Assembly: GCA_003278535.1 (NCBI GenBank)
Contig: QCEG01000005.1
Coordinates: 39,628 to 103,627 of the forward strand
Origin: Prochlorococcus sp. AG-355-N18
GTDB taxonomy: Bacteria > Cyanobacteriota > Cyanobacteriia > PCC-6307 > Cyanobiaceae
Length of the DNA stretch: 64,000 nt
Direction: 5' to 3'
The notes below the pieces were generated by a model. The model made no database searches and was not told where the DNA came from. It saw nothing but the letters and a program-made list of their open reading frames with translations. Position 1 is the stretch's first letter. Every line of letters begins with the position of its first letter. Positions 1-10,149 of this stretch are shown piece after piece. The translations under genes were made by a program, and so were the position numbers.

Positions 1-388
1 TAATTAAGGAAACATCAGCATTTTTTGAATCGTGTAAATACAAAAGTCTTTTTAGAGTACTAGGCCTAATGAGTGGCACATCGCCGTTTAGTACCAAAAG
101 TTTTCCTTCATGTTTTTTTACTTCTTTACATAGTACTTGTATAGCATGACCGGTTCCTGATTGAGGTTCTTGAAGAACAAAATGGATTTTTTTATCGTTT
201 GGGATTGACTTTTGTACTTCTTTTGATTTGTGTCCAGTAATTACGAAAATTTTATCGGGCTTTAATTCGACACATGAATCAATTACTCTTTGTAGGAGAC
301 TTTTGCTAGAAATTTTATGTAAAACTTTTGGCAATGAGCTTTCCATCCTAGTGCCCTTGCCTGCCGCTAATATGGCAACACTTAACAT
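1..388 (-). CDS. glmU: GlmU, bifunctional N-acetylglucosamine-1-phosphate uridyltransferase/glucosamine-1-phosphate acetyltransferase (5' part only)
   Basis: The last two steps of UDP-GlcNAc synthesis for peptidoglycan and lipopolysaccharide are made by this cytoplasmic enzyme. Only the first ~129 codons are inside the window, so it is absent from the ORF track. The N-terminus [20 protein letters not shown] is the nucleotidyltransferase signature (GxGTRM with a following K), and [12 protein letters not shown] and [10 protein letters not shown] are the uridine-binding and metal-binding segments typical of GlmU. The left-handed beta-helix acetyltransferase half must lie upstream of base 1. It starts 25 bases after the MnmC-like gene's stop, probably last in an aroA - methyltransferase - glmU operon. 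A mono-functional sugar nucleotidyltransferase is possible but less likely. Confidence 0.93.
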   Translation of the reverse strand, partial: MLSVAILAAGKGTRMESSLPKVLHKISSKSLLQRVIDSCVELKPDKIFVITGHKSKEVQKSIPNDKKIHFVLQEPQSGTGHAIQVLCKEVKKHEGKLLVLNGDVPLIRPSTLKRLLYLHDSKNADVSLI

Positions 389-413
389 GTTTATTTGAAA
401 TCCTAATTTAAAT

Positions 414-1319
414 CTAACCCTTAAAGGATAACTTCGTCATTCCCCACTTCTCTCTCCATTTATTTGTAGTTAATAGATTTGAGAATAATTGTTCATCTAA
501 TCTTCTCCTGATTATATCGTCTTTACTTGAGTTCAAATCTTGATCTCTATATGGAATACTAGCTTTAGTTAAGAGATGTTCTTCTTCCATTGAAGATAAC
601 TTTTCAAAATTGAAATTAGCTTTCAATTGATTCTTATCAAATTTTGATATTGCGACAGTTCCCTGACTCCAAAAAGTTCTGTTTTTAAAACTTGGCTTAA
701 TAGTAAAAATTTCTAATCCAAGATTTCTTAGGGTTTTTCTTACTGCCGCTGATGAAGAATAAGTTATTAAATAACCATAAGGATTGAGATTTTCTGTGAC
801 TTTGGATAAAAATTCAATCGTCCATACTTGTGGGCATTTTTGAGGAGAAAAACCATCTAAATAAATCAGATCGAATTTAATAGAGGAAGGAATAATGGTG
901 ATTTTTTCTCTAGCATCACCCCACAAAATACTGCATTTAAAAAATTGATCCTCAAAGTAATCTTTTCGATAAAGTGATTCAAATATTTTTTTGACTTTTG
1001 GATCCCATAATTTAAGGAAAGATTTATTTCTAAGCGAATATTCAAGAGGATTTTTATCAATCTCCAATGCATACAAATTTAAATATGATTTTTGTTTAAT
1101 TAATTCATCTAATAAAGAAGCGGAATTGTATCCTAAACCAAAACATATATCTAAAACATTAAGAGATTTGCCCTTAAATCTTTGCAAATTAGAAGTAGCT
1201 GTAAACTTTGACTTTGTTTCCTCCAATGCGCCCAATAAACTATGGAAGTTCTCCTGAAAAAACACACTTCTCAAAGAGTAACTACCATCTTTAGTTAAAA
1301 CTTCTATTAATTTAGACAA
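414..1319 (-). CDS. MnmC-like SAM-dependent methyltransferase (DUF752 family)
   Basis: A 301-residue protein like the methyltransferase half of MnmC, which finishes the mnm5s2U modification at the wobble base of some tRNAs. [12 protein letters not shown] (about residues 57-68) is the SAM-binding glycine loop. [17 protein letters not shown] is the conserved D-x-FSP-x-x-x-P-x-x-W block of the family. The FAD-dependent oxidase half found in enterobacterial MnmC is missing, as is usual for stand-alone bacterial members. Start is TTG, 12 bases after the aroA stop, consistent with co-transcription. The substrate is inferred from the family and could differ in cyanobacteria, which may lack the intermediate MnmC uses. 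Confidence 0.8.
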   Translation of the reverse strand: MSKLIEVLTKDGSYSLRSVFFQENFHSLLGALEETKSKFTATSNLQRFKGKSLNVLDICFGLGYNSASLLDELIKQKSYLNLYALEIDKNPLEYSLRNKSFLKLWDPKVKKIFESLYRKDYFEDQFFKCSILWGDAREKITIIPSSIKFDLIYLDGFSPQKCPQVWTIEFLSKVTENLNPYGYLITYSSSAAVRKTLRNLGLEIFTIKPSFKNRTFWSQGTVAISKFDKNQLKANFNFEKLSSMEEEHLLTKASIPYRDQDLNSSKDDIIRRRLDEQLFSNLLTTNKWREKWGMTKLSFKG

Positions 1320-1331
1320 AAACTTTTTAGG

Positions 1332-2642
1332 CTAGTTTGTTAGTTTGGCCAGCTCTTCCCAAAAAGTTGGATACGAGACGCTCGCAGCATCAGATCTCAT
1401 GATTTTTGAGGTGCCTTTAGCAAGAAGTGATGCAATAGCAAGACTCATTGCTACTCGATGATCTGTCTCACTATCTACCTCCGCAGAATGAAATTTTGAT
1501 TGCCCATTAATAATTAACCCATCTTCTTTTTCTGTTATTTCAGCACCGAATTTTTGTAACTGTCGTGCCATGACTTTTAATCGATCTGTCTCCTTAACTC
1601 TTAATTCTTGTGCATCCTTAATTTCAGAAACTCCATTACAAAAACAGGCAGCCACAGTAAGGATAGGAATTTCATCTATAAGTTTTGGGAGAATATCTCC
1701 TTCAATAGTGAATGATCTTAAATTATTTGAAGTCTTTACTTTAATACATCCAATAGGTTCACCTGCAATAGTCGATTTATCTAAAATCTCATAATCACAC
1801 CCCATTGAATCCATTACATTTAAAATCCCGGTTCTAGTGGGATTTAGTCCTACATTCTGAATTAAAACCTCTGAATTTGGAACAATAGATGCAGCAATCA
1901 TCCAAAAAGAAGCAGAGCTTATGTCTCCAGGAATCAATATTCTCTGGCCAATTAATTTGCCTCCTGACTTGATAACGACATTCCTTCCTAATTCTCCTCT
2001 GATACTGATGTCTGCTCCAAATGCTTTTAACATTCTTTCAGTATGATCTCTTGACGAAGCTGGTTCAATAACAGAAGTGGTTCCAGAAGCTTTGAGGCCT
2101 GCCAATAAGATTGCAGATTTTACTTGAGCACTCGCTACAGGGGTTCCTATAACGCACCCTTTTAATTTATTCCCATCAATTGAGATTGGAGCTTTGTTTC
2201 CTTTTTCTCTACCAAAAATTTTGCCACCCATCAAAGATAATGGTTTGCCCACTCTCCCCATTGGCCTTTCATTAAGAGAAATGTCACCATTTAAGATGAA
2301 ATTCTTACCTTCTTGACCGGCAAGTAACCCCATTAATAATCTCATGGTGGTTCCCGAATTACCGCAATTTAGAATTTCTTTAGGCTCTTTAAATCCTTCA
2401 AGACCCAATCCTGAAATCGTAAAAGGCTCATTTTTTTTTATTTCTGGTATGTTTACACCTAACTTTCTTAGACAGTCAGCAGTTGAAAGTGGATCTTCAG
2501 AATGTAAGAACCCCTCAATAGTCGTCTCACCCTTAGCAATACTTCCTATTATTAGAGCTCTATGAGAAATAGATTTATCTCCAGGTACTTTTACTTTTCC
2601 TTTTAAATTTACACCACCTTTTATTGTGCGGATATTATTCAT
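1332..2642 (-). CDS. aroA: 3-phosphoshikimate 1-carboxyvinyltransferase (EPSP synthase)
   Basis: Sixth step of the shikimate pathway: phosphoenolpyruvate plus shikimate-3-phosphate gives EPSP, feeding aromatic amino acids, quinones and tocopherol. Clear motifs are [19 protein letters not shown] near the N-terminus (PEP/S3P-binding lysine and serine), [19 protein letters not shown] (the glyphosate-contact loop; G at the position used by class I/II typing), and [20 protein letters not shown] near the C-terminus. Full length is ~436 residues, normal for the family. The ORF track starts 13 codons earlier; I prefer the ATG at 2642 ([10 protein letters not shown]) because the extra residues are not family-like. 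It leads a minus-strand run with the MnmC-like gene and glmU. Confidence 0.96.
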   Translation of the reverse strand: MNNIRTIKGGVNLKGKVKVPGDKSISHRALIIGSIAKGETTIEGFLHSEDPLSTADCLRKLGVNIPEIKKNEPFTISGLGLEGFKEPKEILNCGNSGTTMRLLMGLLAGQEGKNFILNGDISLNERPMGRVGKPLSLMGGKIFGREKGNKAPISIDGNKLKGCVIGTPVASAQVKSAILLAGLKASGTTSVIEPASSRDHTERMLKAFGADISIRGELGRNVVIKSGGKLIGQRILIPGDISSASFWMIAASIVPNSEVLIQNVGLNPTRTGILNVMDSMGCDYEILDKSTIAGEPIGCIKVKTSNNLRSFTIEGDILPKLIDEIPILTVAACFCNGVSEIKDAQELRVKETDRLKVMARQLQKFGAEITEKEDGLIINGQSKFHSAEVDSETDHRVAMSLAIASLLAKGTSKIMRSDAASVSYPTFWEELAKLTN

Positions 2643-2775
2643 TTTCAAATTAATTACTTGATAAAATTTATGTAAAAACAAATTAGTTTTATATTATCAA
2701 TAAGTTTGTTTTTAAAAAAAAAATAATCAAATTAAGTAACTGTTTTCTATAATAAACCTAGAAAAGGATTCGATT

Positions 2776-3504
2776 ATTAATCTTACTTATTATCACGTTG
2801 CAAAGGATGTTCCTGAAAATAGTCCAGACATTGCAGTAGTCATTGATGTTTTAAGAGCTACAACCACAATTTCTTGGGCTTTAAAAAATGGAGCTGATTC
2901 TATACAAGTTTTTGCAGATTTAGATTTATTAAAAAAATCTGCAATTAAGTGGCAAGCTGAAAAAAGACTAATGCTTGGAGAGAGAGGCGGAAAGAAAATT
3001 GAGGGCTTTGATCTGGGAAATTCTCCTTTATCAGTTACAAAAAAAGTTGTTAATGGTAAAAGACTATTTATGAGTACGACTAATGGGACTAAATCATTGC
3101 AAAAAGTACAAAATGCTAAGCATTTATTTGCTATGGGTCTCCCAAATAGGAAAGCAGTTGCCGAAAAAATCATTTCATTAAAAAGTGAAAATGTTTTAAT
3201 CCTTGGTAGTGGTTGGGAAGGTTCTTTTTCACTTGAGGATTCTTTAGCTGCTGGTGCTTTGGCTTCATACCTAAAACAAAACTATGATTTCGAAATTAAT
3301 ATTCTTAATGACGAATTACAAGCTGCTTTGGCACTTTGGGATGTCTGGAAAAATGATATTTTGAAATGTCTAAAAACAGCAACCCATGGCAAAAGATTGA
3401 CAAGTCTTGGAGATTATGAGGATGATTTTAAATGTTGCTCTGAACTTGATTGCTTAGATATTGTTCCAGCTCAAGTTGAAAGAGGTGTGATTCGTGCCTC
3501 ATGA
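2776..3504 (+). CDS. comB: Probable 2-phosphosulfolactate phosphatase (ComB family), apparent ATT start
   Basis: ComB removes phosphate from 2-phosphosulfolactate; outside coenzyme-M makers the physiological substrate in cyanobacteria is uncertain. The frame encodes NLTYYHVAKDVPENSPDIAV, then VIDVLRATTT (the ComB Mg-binding DVLRAT motif), FDLGNSP, STTNGT, and GSGWEGSFSLEDSLAAG, all family hallmarks. The ORF track shows only the 3' two thirds (2971-3504) because there is no ATG, GTG or TTG in frame before MLGERG. A purine-rich AAAAGGA at 2763-2768 lies 7 bases before ATT at 2776, which gives MNLTYYHVAK and a normal ~242-residue length. ATT 2773 or CTG 2740 are alternatives. A minus-strand track ORF here is a shadow. 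Confidence 0.85.
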   Translation: MNLTYYHVAKDVPENSPDIAVVIDVLRATTTISWALKNGADSIQVFADLDLLKKSAIKWQAEKRLMLGERGGKKIEGFDLGNSPLSVTKKVVNGKRLFMSTTNGTKSLQKVQNAKHLFAMGLPNRKAVAEKIISLKSENVLILGSGWEGSFSLEDSLAAGALASYLKQNYDFEINILNDELQAALALWDVWKNDILKCLKTATHGKRLTSLGDYEDDFKCCSELDCLDIVPAQVERGVIRAS

Positions 3505-3534
3505 TTTACGAATTGGTTCATTAGGAGTAAAGTC

Positions 3535-4362
3535 TTGACTGATTTTTTGGTAGCTGCATTGCAAATTACGAGTACTTCAAATGTAGAAGAAAATTTTACT
3601 GAAGCAGAAGAACAGATTGAATTAGCTGCTAGAAGAGGTGCTGAGTTAATAGGATTGCCTGAGAATTTTGCTTTTTTAGGAGGAGATGATGAAAAACTTA
3701 GATTAGCTTCTGAATTGTCAGAGAAGTGTACAAATTTTCTAAAAACTATGTCACAAAGGTATCAAGTATTTCTTTTGGGAGGAGGGTATCCTGTCCCTGC
3801 TGGTGATGATAGTCATACTTTTAATAGGTCAGCCTTATTTGGGAAAGATGGACAGATTTTGGCAAAATACGACAAGATTCATTTGTTTGATGTTGATTTG
3901 CCAGATGGAAATCTATACAAGGAATCATCCACTATTTTATCTGGAGCAGAGTATCCACCTATTGTAGATGTACCAGGTTTATGCAAAGTAGGATTATCGA
4001 TTTGTTACGACGTTAGATTCCCTGAACTCTATAGATATTTGTCTTCCAATGGTGCTGAGCTAATTATGATTCCCGCAGCTTTTACAGCATTCACTGGAAA
4101 AGATCATTGGCAAATCCTATTACAAGCAAGAGCAATTGAGAATACAGCATATGTAGTCGCTCCAGCTCAAACTGGTATTCATTATGGAAGAAGGCAAAGT
4201 CATGGCCATGCAATGGTAATTGACCCTTGGGGTACAGTTTTATCTGATGCCGGAAAAACACAGGGAGCTGCAATAGCACCTGCTGATAAAGAAAGAGTAA
4301 AGAAAATTAGGGAGCAGATGCCAAGCCTTAAACATAGAAAAAACAAATTGTTTTCAAACTAA
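3535..4362 (+). CDS. Carbon-nitrogen hydrolase, Nit1/Nit2-like amidase
   Basis: A 275-residue cytoplasmic member of the nitrilase superfamily. The Glu-Lys-Cys triad is visible: E43 in GLPENFAFLGG, K114 in KYDKIHLFDVDL, C157 in LSICYDVRFPELYR. The YDVRFPELYR context is that of the Nit branch (deaminated glutathione amidase / omega-amidase), not true nitrilases. The likely reaction is hydrolysis of an amide such as deaminated glutathione or alpha-ketoglutaramate; the exact substrate is not shown. TTG start preceded by GGAG at good spacing, 30 bases after comB. Its stop TAA shares one base with the ATG of the next gene, so translation is probably coupled to the cell-wall amidase. Confidence 0.88.
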   Translation: MTDFLVAALQITSTSNVEENFTEAEEQIELAARRGAELIGLPENFAFLGGDDEKLRLASELSEKCTNFLKTMSQRYQVFLLGGGYPVPAGDDSHTFNRSALFGKDGQILAKYDKIHLFDVDLPDGNLYKESSTILSGAEYPPIVDVPGLCKVGLSICYDVRFPELYRYLSSNGAELIMIPAAFTAFTGKDHWQILLQARAIENTAYVVAPAQTGIHYGRRQSHGHAMVIDPWGTVLSDAGKTQGAAIAPADKERVKKIREQMPSLKHRKNKLFSN

Positions 4363-5447
4363 TGATAAAGTTTTTAGATAATAAACTTTTTCGTTATTTA
4401 TCCGTTTTTTTATTTTTAAATTCTTCAATCCTTCCAGTCAAATCTTCAAGTGCTCTTGCGGCATGGGCTATAAATACTAATGGGGTTTTAGAATTAAGAA
4501 CTAAATCAAATACAAATTTAAAAGCATACTTTCAGAAGGCTAACCAAATATCGGGAGATAGATTCTGGGTAGATTTTCCAGGAGAATTAAAAAATCCCAG
4601 AACAATAAAAGGTAATGGCCCAATAAAAGAAATTAGATTAGGTAAACCAGATAAGGGTAAAACAAGACTAGTTATTGAATTTAAGGAAGAGACTTATTTG
4701 AAACCTTTGACTTGGCAAATGGTTGGCTTAGATCAAAATAGATGGAGCATTAAACTATTTAACTCAAAATATTCATTTAAAAAGATTGGTGAAGGTTTAG
4801 TTGAAAAGAAAAGAGGAAATAACAAAGCAAATCAAAATGTAATTCATTATAAGAAAAACAATTATGGTTACTTGAAACTACCAGAGGTAAAACGAAACAA
4901 GTTTGAGGTTGTAATCGATCCAGGGCATGGAGGACCTGATCCAGGAGCAATAGGTATAGGTGGTATTAGAGAAACAGATGTTGTCTTAGAGGTTTCAAAA
5001 ATAGTTAAAAATTTACTTTCTGAGAAAGGTGTCAAAGTAAGGTTGACTAGAACAAATGAAGTTGATTTGGATTTGCCTCCAAGAGTGTCCATGGCCAATA
5101 ATACGGATGCAGATATTTTTGTAAGTATTCATGCAAATGCCTCAAGAGGTAAAAGAAGAGACATAAATGGATTGGAAACCTTTTATTACAGAGGGTGGAG
5201 AGGAAGATTACTCGCGAAAAGAATTCAAAAACAAATTTTAAGAGTTTCCCCTGGGAGTCCTGATCGAGGAGTTAAACAAGGTCGATTTTATGTAATTAAA
5301 AATACTAGGATGCCCGCAGTCCTTATAGAAATTGGATTTTTAACGGGAAGATTAGATGCAAGAAGATTAGAGAAAATAACCCATCGAAAAAGATTAGCCT
5401 ATGCAATTGCAAAAGGCATCCTCGAATATCTAGATAAAGTAGGGTGA
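4362..5447 (+). CDS. N-acetylmuramoyl-L-alanine amidase with AMIN domain (AmiC-like)
   Basis: Cuts the lactyl-amide bond between muramic acid and the peptide stem, acting in daughter-cell separation. The first ~35 residues are a signal-type hydrophobic segment, so the enzyme is exported to the periplasm. Residues ~40-135 resemble an AMIN domain (septal targeting), followed by Amidase_3: VVIDPGHGGPDPGAIG carries the first zinc histidine, GIRETDVVLEV the zinc glutamate, FVSIHANAS the second histidine, and VLIEIGFLTG the catalytic glutamate. It overlaps the nitrilase by one base and murI by four, forming a small cell-wall unit. Confidence 0.93.
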   Translation: MIKFLDNKLFRYLSVFLFLNSSILPVKSSSALAAWAINTNGVLELRTKSNTNLKAYFQKANQISGDRFWVDFPGELKNPRTIKGNGPIKEIRLGKPDKGKTRLVIEFKEETYLKPLTWQMVGLDQNRWSIKLFNSKYSFKKIGEGLVEKKRGNNKANQNVIHYKKNNYGYLKLPEVKRNKFEVVIDPGHGGPDPGAIGIGGIRETDVVLEVSKIVKNLLSEKGVKVRLTRTNEVDLDLPPRVSMANNTDADIFVSIHANASRGKRRDINGLETFYYRGWRGRLLAKRIQKQILRVSPGSPDRGVKQGRFYVIKNTRMPAVLIEIGFLTGRLDARRLEKITHRKRLAYAIAKGILEYLDKVG

Positions 5448-6238
5448 AACTTAAAATTGGTATATTTGATAGTGGTATAGGTGGTTTTACTATCCTTAAT
5501 TCTTTACTAAAAACGCGTCAAGATGTAGAAGTTTTTTATTTGGCGGATACAAAAAGAATACCTTTTGGCAGTAAAGATTTTAAAGAGATAAGAATAATTG
5601 CAAAGGAGATTTGCAATTTCTTTGTTGATAAGAATTTGGATGCACTTTTAGTAGCTTGTAACACTACAAATGCATGTGCACTTGATATTCTAGAAAATAA
5701 TTTAATGGTCCCTTGTTTTGACCTTATAAATTCAGTATCGGAAATAGTTGATAAACAAATAATTGGTGTCTTGGCAACACAAACAACTGTTCGATCGTCT
5801 TATTACCAAATTGCTATAAATTCTAAAAAGAAGAACACGATAATATTTCAGCAGGAATGTCCAGAATTTGTATCAGAAATTGAAAAAGAAGAATTAAATC
5901 TTGATAAATTAAATAGTCTTTCAGACTTATACTTAAAACTACTAATAAACAAAAATATTGAAGAATTAATACTTGGATGTAGTCACTACCCTTTAATTTT
6001 TGACTTTTTAAGAAAAAAATTAGATTCAAATATAAAAATTATTGATCCATCGGTAGCATTAATAAAAAAATTTAATGAATCTTTTGCTATTCCAAAAACT
6101 GACCGCTATGAAAGTATTTCTTTCGAAAATGTAAACTTTTTTGTTACTTCAGAAAGAGATGAGTTTTCTAATAAAGTAAAATTTTGGCTTGGAATTAATA
6201 AAGAAATTAGGTTGGTTAACCTCCGAAGTAATGTTTGA
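5444..6238 (+). CDS. murI: Glutamate racemase
   Basis: Makes D-glutamate for the peptidoglycan stem peptide. GIFDSGIGGFTI near the N-terminus and the two catalytic cysteines, in LLVACNTTNAC and in LILGCSHYPLIF, identify MurI. Length of 264 residues is normal. GTG start overlaps the amidase stop in a GTGA arrangement, so the two cell-wall genes are translationally coupled. The C-terminal third is more AT-rich and variable, as usual in this genus. Confidence 0.96.
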   Translation: MKLKIGIFDSGIGGFTILNSLLKTRQDVEVFYLADTKRIPFGSKDFKEIRIIAKEICNFFVDKNLDALLVACNTTNACALDILENNLMVPCFDLINSVSEIVDKQIIGVLATQTTVRSSYYQIAINSKKKNTIIFQQECPEFVSEIEKEELNLDKLNSLSDLYLKLLINKNIEELILGCSHYPLIFDFLRKKLDSNIKIIDPSVALIKKFNESFAIPKTDRYESISFENVNFFVTSERDEFSNKVKFWLGINKEIRLVNLRSNV

Positions 6239-6265
6239 TTCCGTAAGATATAAGAGAGGTCAACC

Positions 6266-7237
6266 ATGAATACAGTATCAGAGCTACTACAACCAGTTGA
6301 AAATGATCTAGATGATCTTATTTTAGAACTGAAAAATCTAATTGGAGCTGGTCACCCAATTCTTCAAGCCGCAGCAGAACACCTTTTTAGTGCTGGGGGG
6401 AAAAGGTTGAGACCTGGTATAGTTTTATTGATATCAAAGGCTATATCTCCAGAATTTTGCTTGACAACCAAACATAAAAGGCTTGCTGAAATAACTGAGA
6501 TGATTCATACGGCCTCACTAGTCCATGATGATGTTGTTGATGAGGCGTCTACAAGAAGAGGAGTAGATACAGTTCATAGCAGGTTTAATACCAGAGTGGC
6601 TGTTTTGGCGGGTGACTTTTTATTCGCTCAAGCAAGTTGGCACTTGGCAAATCTTGACAATGTAAATGTAGTTAAATTACTTAGTAGAGTAATAATGGAC
6701 TTAGCAGAAGGTGAAATTAAACAAAATTTAAATAGATTTGATTCAGCTCAATCTTTTTCCAAATACATCAATAAAAGTTATTGTAAAACAGCATCATTAA
6801 TAGCTAATAGTTGCAAAGCAGCTGGAGTTCTGAGTGGGATTAATGACGAAAACTTAACCTCGTTGTACGATTTTGGTAAAAATATTGGTTTAGCATTCCA
6901 AGTTGTAGATGACATTCTTGACTTTACTGGAAATGACAAACAACTTGGAAAACCTGCTGTAAGTGATCTTGCAAGTGGTTATCTTACTGCCCCAGTTTTA
7001 TATGCCTTAGAAGAAAATAAACAATTGTCAGTTCTTATAAACAGAGAACTTGCTGAAAAAGATGATTTAGATGATGCTCTTCATATCATCATGAACTCTA
7101 AAGCTATTGAAAGTTCAAGGAAACTTGCTGAGGATTTTGCAATGCTTTCTAAGGAAGCGATAGTCTGGCTTCCTGATTCAGAATATAAAAGAGCTTTAAT
7201 GGCTCTTCCAGAATTTGTTCTAAGCCGAATTTATTAG
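6266..7237 (+). CDS. sds: Long-chain all-trans polyprenyl diphosphate synthase (solanesyl-type)
   Basis: Elongates prenyl diphosphates by adding IPP, most likely producing the C45 tail of plastoquinone-9. Both aspartate-rich motifs are present: DDVVDEASTRRG (first DDxxD, with downstream RR) and DDILDFTG (second). GGKRLRPGI is the IPP-binding segment, and the small residues before the first motif suit a long-chain product. 323 residues is typical. It sits 28 bases after murI, and its start ATG follows an AGAGAGG-like ribosome site. A GGPP synthase is less likely given length and motif context. Confidence 0.9.
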   Translation: MNTVSELLQPVENDLDDLILELKNLIGAGHPILQAAAEHLFSAGGKRLRPGIVLLISKAISPEFCLTTKHKRLAEITEMIHTASLVHDDVVDEASTRRGVDTVHSRFNTRVAVLAGDFLFAQASWHLANLDNVNVVKLLSRVIMDLAEGEIKQNLNRFDSAQSFSKYINKSYCKTASLIANSCKAAGVLSGINDENLTSLYDFGKNIGLAFQVVDDILDFTGNDKQLGKPAVSDLASGYLTAPVLYALEENKQLSVLINRELAEKDDLDDALHIIMNSKAIESSRKLAEDFAMLSKEAIVWLPDSEYKRALMALPEFVLSRIY

Positions 7238-7331
7238 AGCTATTAGAAATAAATCTTTGAGCTAAATTAATATTAAAATTTTTGAAAACCTTAATTTTTT
7301 CGACTAAATTTATTAAGCATAGATTTATTTG

Positions 7332-9314
7332 ATGTCATTAGATAAAAAAAATTCGATCAATAACATACTTGAAGAAAAGAGAATTTTCTCTCCCTCAAAA
7401 AAATTTGCAGAAAGCTCAAATATTAGTACTCAAGAAGAATTACTAAGTTTAAAAAAACAAGCATCAGAAAATCCTATTAAATTTTGGGAATTTTTTGCAA
7501 AATCCGAATTAGATTGGTTTGAGCCATTTCAAACTGTATTAGATAATGAAAATGCCCCCTTTTTAAAATGGTTCAAAGAAGGGAAACTCAACATTACATA
7601 CAACTGCTTAGATAGACAAATTAAGAGAGGGCTTGGAGGAAAGACTGCACTTATATGGCAAGGCGAACCGGGAGATAGCAAAAAATATACTTATGAAGAA
7701 CTTCTAAAAGAGGTATGTAAAGCAGCTAATGCATTAAAAACAATTGGTATAAAAAAAGGAGATTTGGTATGTATTTATATGCCGATGATTCCTGAGGCGA
7801 TGTTTGCGATGTTAGCTTGTGCAAGAATTGGCGCGCCTCATTCTGTTGTCTTTGGAGGATTTTCTTCAGAAGCTTTAAAAGATAGGTTAATTGATGGAAA
7901 CGCAAGATTTATTATTACTGCAGATGGTGGCTTTAGAAAAGATAAAGTGATTGAACTTAAGCAAGCAGTTGATGCGGCAATTGAAAGTGGGGCAGATAAA
8001 GTTGTTGAAAAAGTAGTTGTTGTTCAACGTACCAAAAAAATTATTTCGATGGTTGATGATAGAGATTTATGGTGGCACGAATTATTAAAAGATCAAAAAG
8101 ATCAGTGTGAACCAGAAATAATGAATAGCGAAGATAGACTTTTTATTCTTTATACTTCAGGCTCTACTGGAAAGCCCAAAGGTGTAGTTCACACTACAGG
8201 TGGTTACAATCTTTGGACCCATTTGACATTTAAATGGATTTTTGATTTGAAAGATGATGATATTTACTGGTGCACTGCAGATGTTGGTTGGATTACAGGC
8301 CATAGTTATATTGTTTATGGACCTTTATCTAATGGTGCTACAACCTTAATGTATGAGGGAGTGCCAAGACCCTCAAATTTAGGGGCTTTTTGGGAAATTG
8401 TTCAAAAATATAAGGTTTCTATTTTTTATACTGCACCAACTGCAATTAGAGCATTTATGAAGTCTGGGCGTGAAATCCCTGATAAATATAATCTTGAGAG
8501 TCTTAGACTTTTGGGCACAGTTGGAGAACCAATTAATCCTGAGGCATGGATGTGGTACAGGGATGTTATCGGTAAAAATAAATGCCCTATTGTTGATACT
8601 TGGTGGCAAACTGAGACTGGTGGTGTGATGATAAGTCCCTTGCCTGGAGTCGTTGCTACAAAGCCAGGTTCAGCTACTTTTCCTCTGCCAGGAATCGAAG
8701 TTGAAATTGTCGATAAGAATGGAGATAAGGTTAAGGAGAACGAAGGTGGATATTTAATTATTAAGAAACCATGGCCAGGAATGATGAGAACAATTCACGG
8801 AAACTCAGAGAGATATTTGGAGAGTTATTGGGAATATATTTCCTTCAAAGGAGAAAAAAATGTTTATTTTGCTGGAGATGGAGCCCGCATTGATGAAGAT
8901 GGATATATTTGGATTATGGGAAGAGTTGATGATGTCATAAGTGTTTCAGGACATCGGTTAGGAACAATGGAAATAGAATCTGCTTTGGTAAGTCATAAAT
9001 CAGTTGCAGAGTCTGCAGTCGTTGGCAAAAAAGATGATTTAAAAGGTGAAGTTATAGTTGCTTTTGTATCTTTAGAAAAAGATGTGAAAAGTTCTTCAGA
9101 ATTAGTAGAGGACTTAAAGAAACATGTTGTTAATGAAATTGGAATTATCGCAAAGCCTGAAAAGATTATAATTTCTGACTCTCTTCCGAAAACACGTAGT
9201 GGAAAAATTATGAGACGAATTTTAAGATCTTTGGCTGCTGGAGAAAAAATTAGCGGTGATATAAGTACTCTTGAAGATGGTTCTGTTTTGGAAAAGCTTA
9301 AAGAATTATCCTAA
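7332..9314 (+). CDS. acs: Acetyl-CoA synthetase (AMP-forming)
   Basis: Activates acetate to acetyl-CoA through acetyl-AMP. The ANL-family P-loop [18 protein letters not shown], the [11 protein letters not shown] block, [10 protein letters not shown] (acetate pocket), the hinge region [20 protein letters not shown] and the terminal [11 protein letters not shown] with the regulatory acetylatable lysine are all intact. Length ~660 residues is standard. The ORF track starts at a TTG one codon earlier; I take the ATG at 7332. Its stop overlaps the convergent DUF1350 gene by four bases, leaving no room for a separate terminator. Confidence 0.96.
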   Translation: MSLDKKNSINNILEEKRIFSPSKKFAESSNISTQEELLSLKKQASENPIKFWEFFAKSELDWFEPFQTVLDNENAPFLKWFKEGKLNITYNCLDRQIKRGLGGKTALIWQGEPGDSKKYTYEELLKEVCKAANALKTIGIKKGDLVCIYMPMIPEAMFAMLACARIGAPHSVVFGGFSSEALKDRLIDGNARFIITADGGFRKDKVIELKQAVDAAIESGADKVVEKVVVVQRTKKIISMVDDRDLWWHELLKDQKDQCEPEIMNSEDRLFILYTSGSTGKPKGVVHTTGGYNLWTHLTFKWIFDLKDDDIYWCTADVGWITGHSYIVYGPLSNGATTLMYEGVPRPSNLGAFWEIVQKYKVSIFYTAPTAIRAFMKSGREIPDKYNLESLRLLGTVGEPINPEAWMWYRDVIGKNKCPIVDTWWQTETGGVMISPLPGVVATKPGSATFPLPGIEVEIVDKNGDKVKENEGGYLIIKKPWPGMMRTIHGNSERYLESYWEYISFKGEKNVYFAGDGARIDEDGYIWIMGRVDDVISVSGHRLGTMEIESALVSHKSVAESAVVGKKDDLKGEVIVAFVSLEKDVKSSSELVEDLKKHVVNEIGIIAKPEKIIISDSLPKTRSGKIMRRILRSLAAGEKISGDISTLEDGSVLEKLKELS

Positions 9315-10033
9315 ATAGATTCATCAATTAAATTGGAAATTTTTTTTATAGTTTTTCTTTTGAATTCATCATCAGCCCAGTCTCCCAAAAAATTTTCTCT
9401 TAGTCCTGCGCTTGCAATTATAGTGTGCGTACCTTTTAGCATTACCCCCTTAGAATTATCTTCTTTTCTTGCTTTCAGACAAGAAAATAATTTATCTGTT
9501 TGATCTAATTCGTCTTGGTTGAATTTTATTAGGAAGTTATTTTTTTGATTATATGTTTTTTCAATTAATCGCAAAGTTCTTTCAGGACTTGGGCTAAATT
9601 CACTGTTGAATTCTAATTTTTGAGAAATTTGTTTCAATAATGGTATTGATTTGTTAGCACTAAAATTATTAAAACTAATAGATATGAATTTTTCGCAATT
9701 TCTTCCGCCATCAGGAGAAATTAAATGAAGTTTGCAGCCTAGGCTATGACCAATTCTTATTGAAGGAATTGATGCCCCTATTCTCTTGGATAAAGATATT
9801 CGGCAATTCTTAAAATCTTTCCATGCTTTGATAGCAAGTTGTTGGTGATCAAATTGTGGTGTGTATTTATATGCGTGTACTGCATAATTTTTATTAATTA
9901 AACTCTCTATGAATCTTCTATAAGTTAAATCTGGCTTAGAAGCTAAATAACTTCCACCAATAAATTCAACAATTTTTTTTGGATTTGAAGGCCAATAACA
10001 GAAATTGTTATATTGAAATTTTGTAAAAGTCAT
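9311..10033 (-). CDS. DUF1350 family protein, alpha/beta-hydrolase-like
   Basis: A 240-residue soluble protein conserved in cyanobacteria and plastids. [20 protein letters not shown] near the N-terminus and [13 protein letters not shown], which resembles a nucleophile elbow (GHSLG), support an alpha/beta-hydrolase fold of the DUF1350 family; KGTHTIIAS near the end may carry a histidine. No substrate is known. Convergent with acs (4-base overlap) and divergent from the exonuclease gene across ~115 bases. Confidence 0.75.
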   Translation of the reverse strand: MTFTKFQYNNFCYWPSNPKKIVEFIGGSYLASKPDLTYRRFIESLINKNYAVHAYKYTPQFDHQQLAIKAWKDFKNCRISLSKRIGASIPSIRIGHSLGCKLHLISPDGGRNCEKFISISFNNFSANKSIPLLKQISQKLEFNSEFSPSPERTLRLIEKTYNQKNNFLIKFNQDELDQTDKLFSCLKARKEDNSKGVMLKGTHTIIASAGLRENFLGDWADDEFKRKTIKKISNLIDESI

Positions 10034-10149
10034 CTTTCATAAGCTAAAAATGTTTCAAAAATTATTTTCTTGACTGTTTTTTAATTTATATTAATTTAAA
10101 AGAAATATTTATTAAATGCGTCAAGATAAATGAAAGTATTTTGAGTTAA

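Noticed and set aside
2793-3173. 126-aa minus-strand ORF
   Set aside because: It is the antisense shadow of the comB 5' half, whose frame carries clear family motifs.
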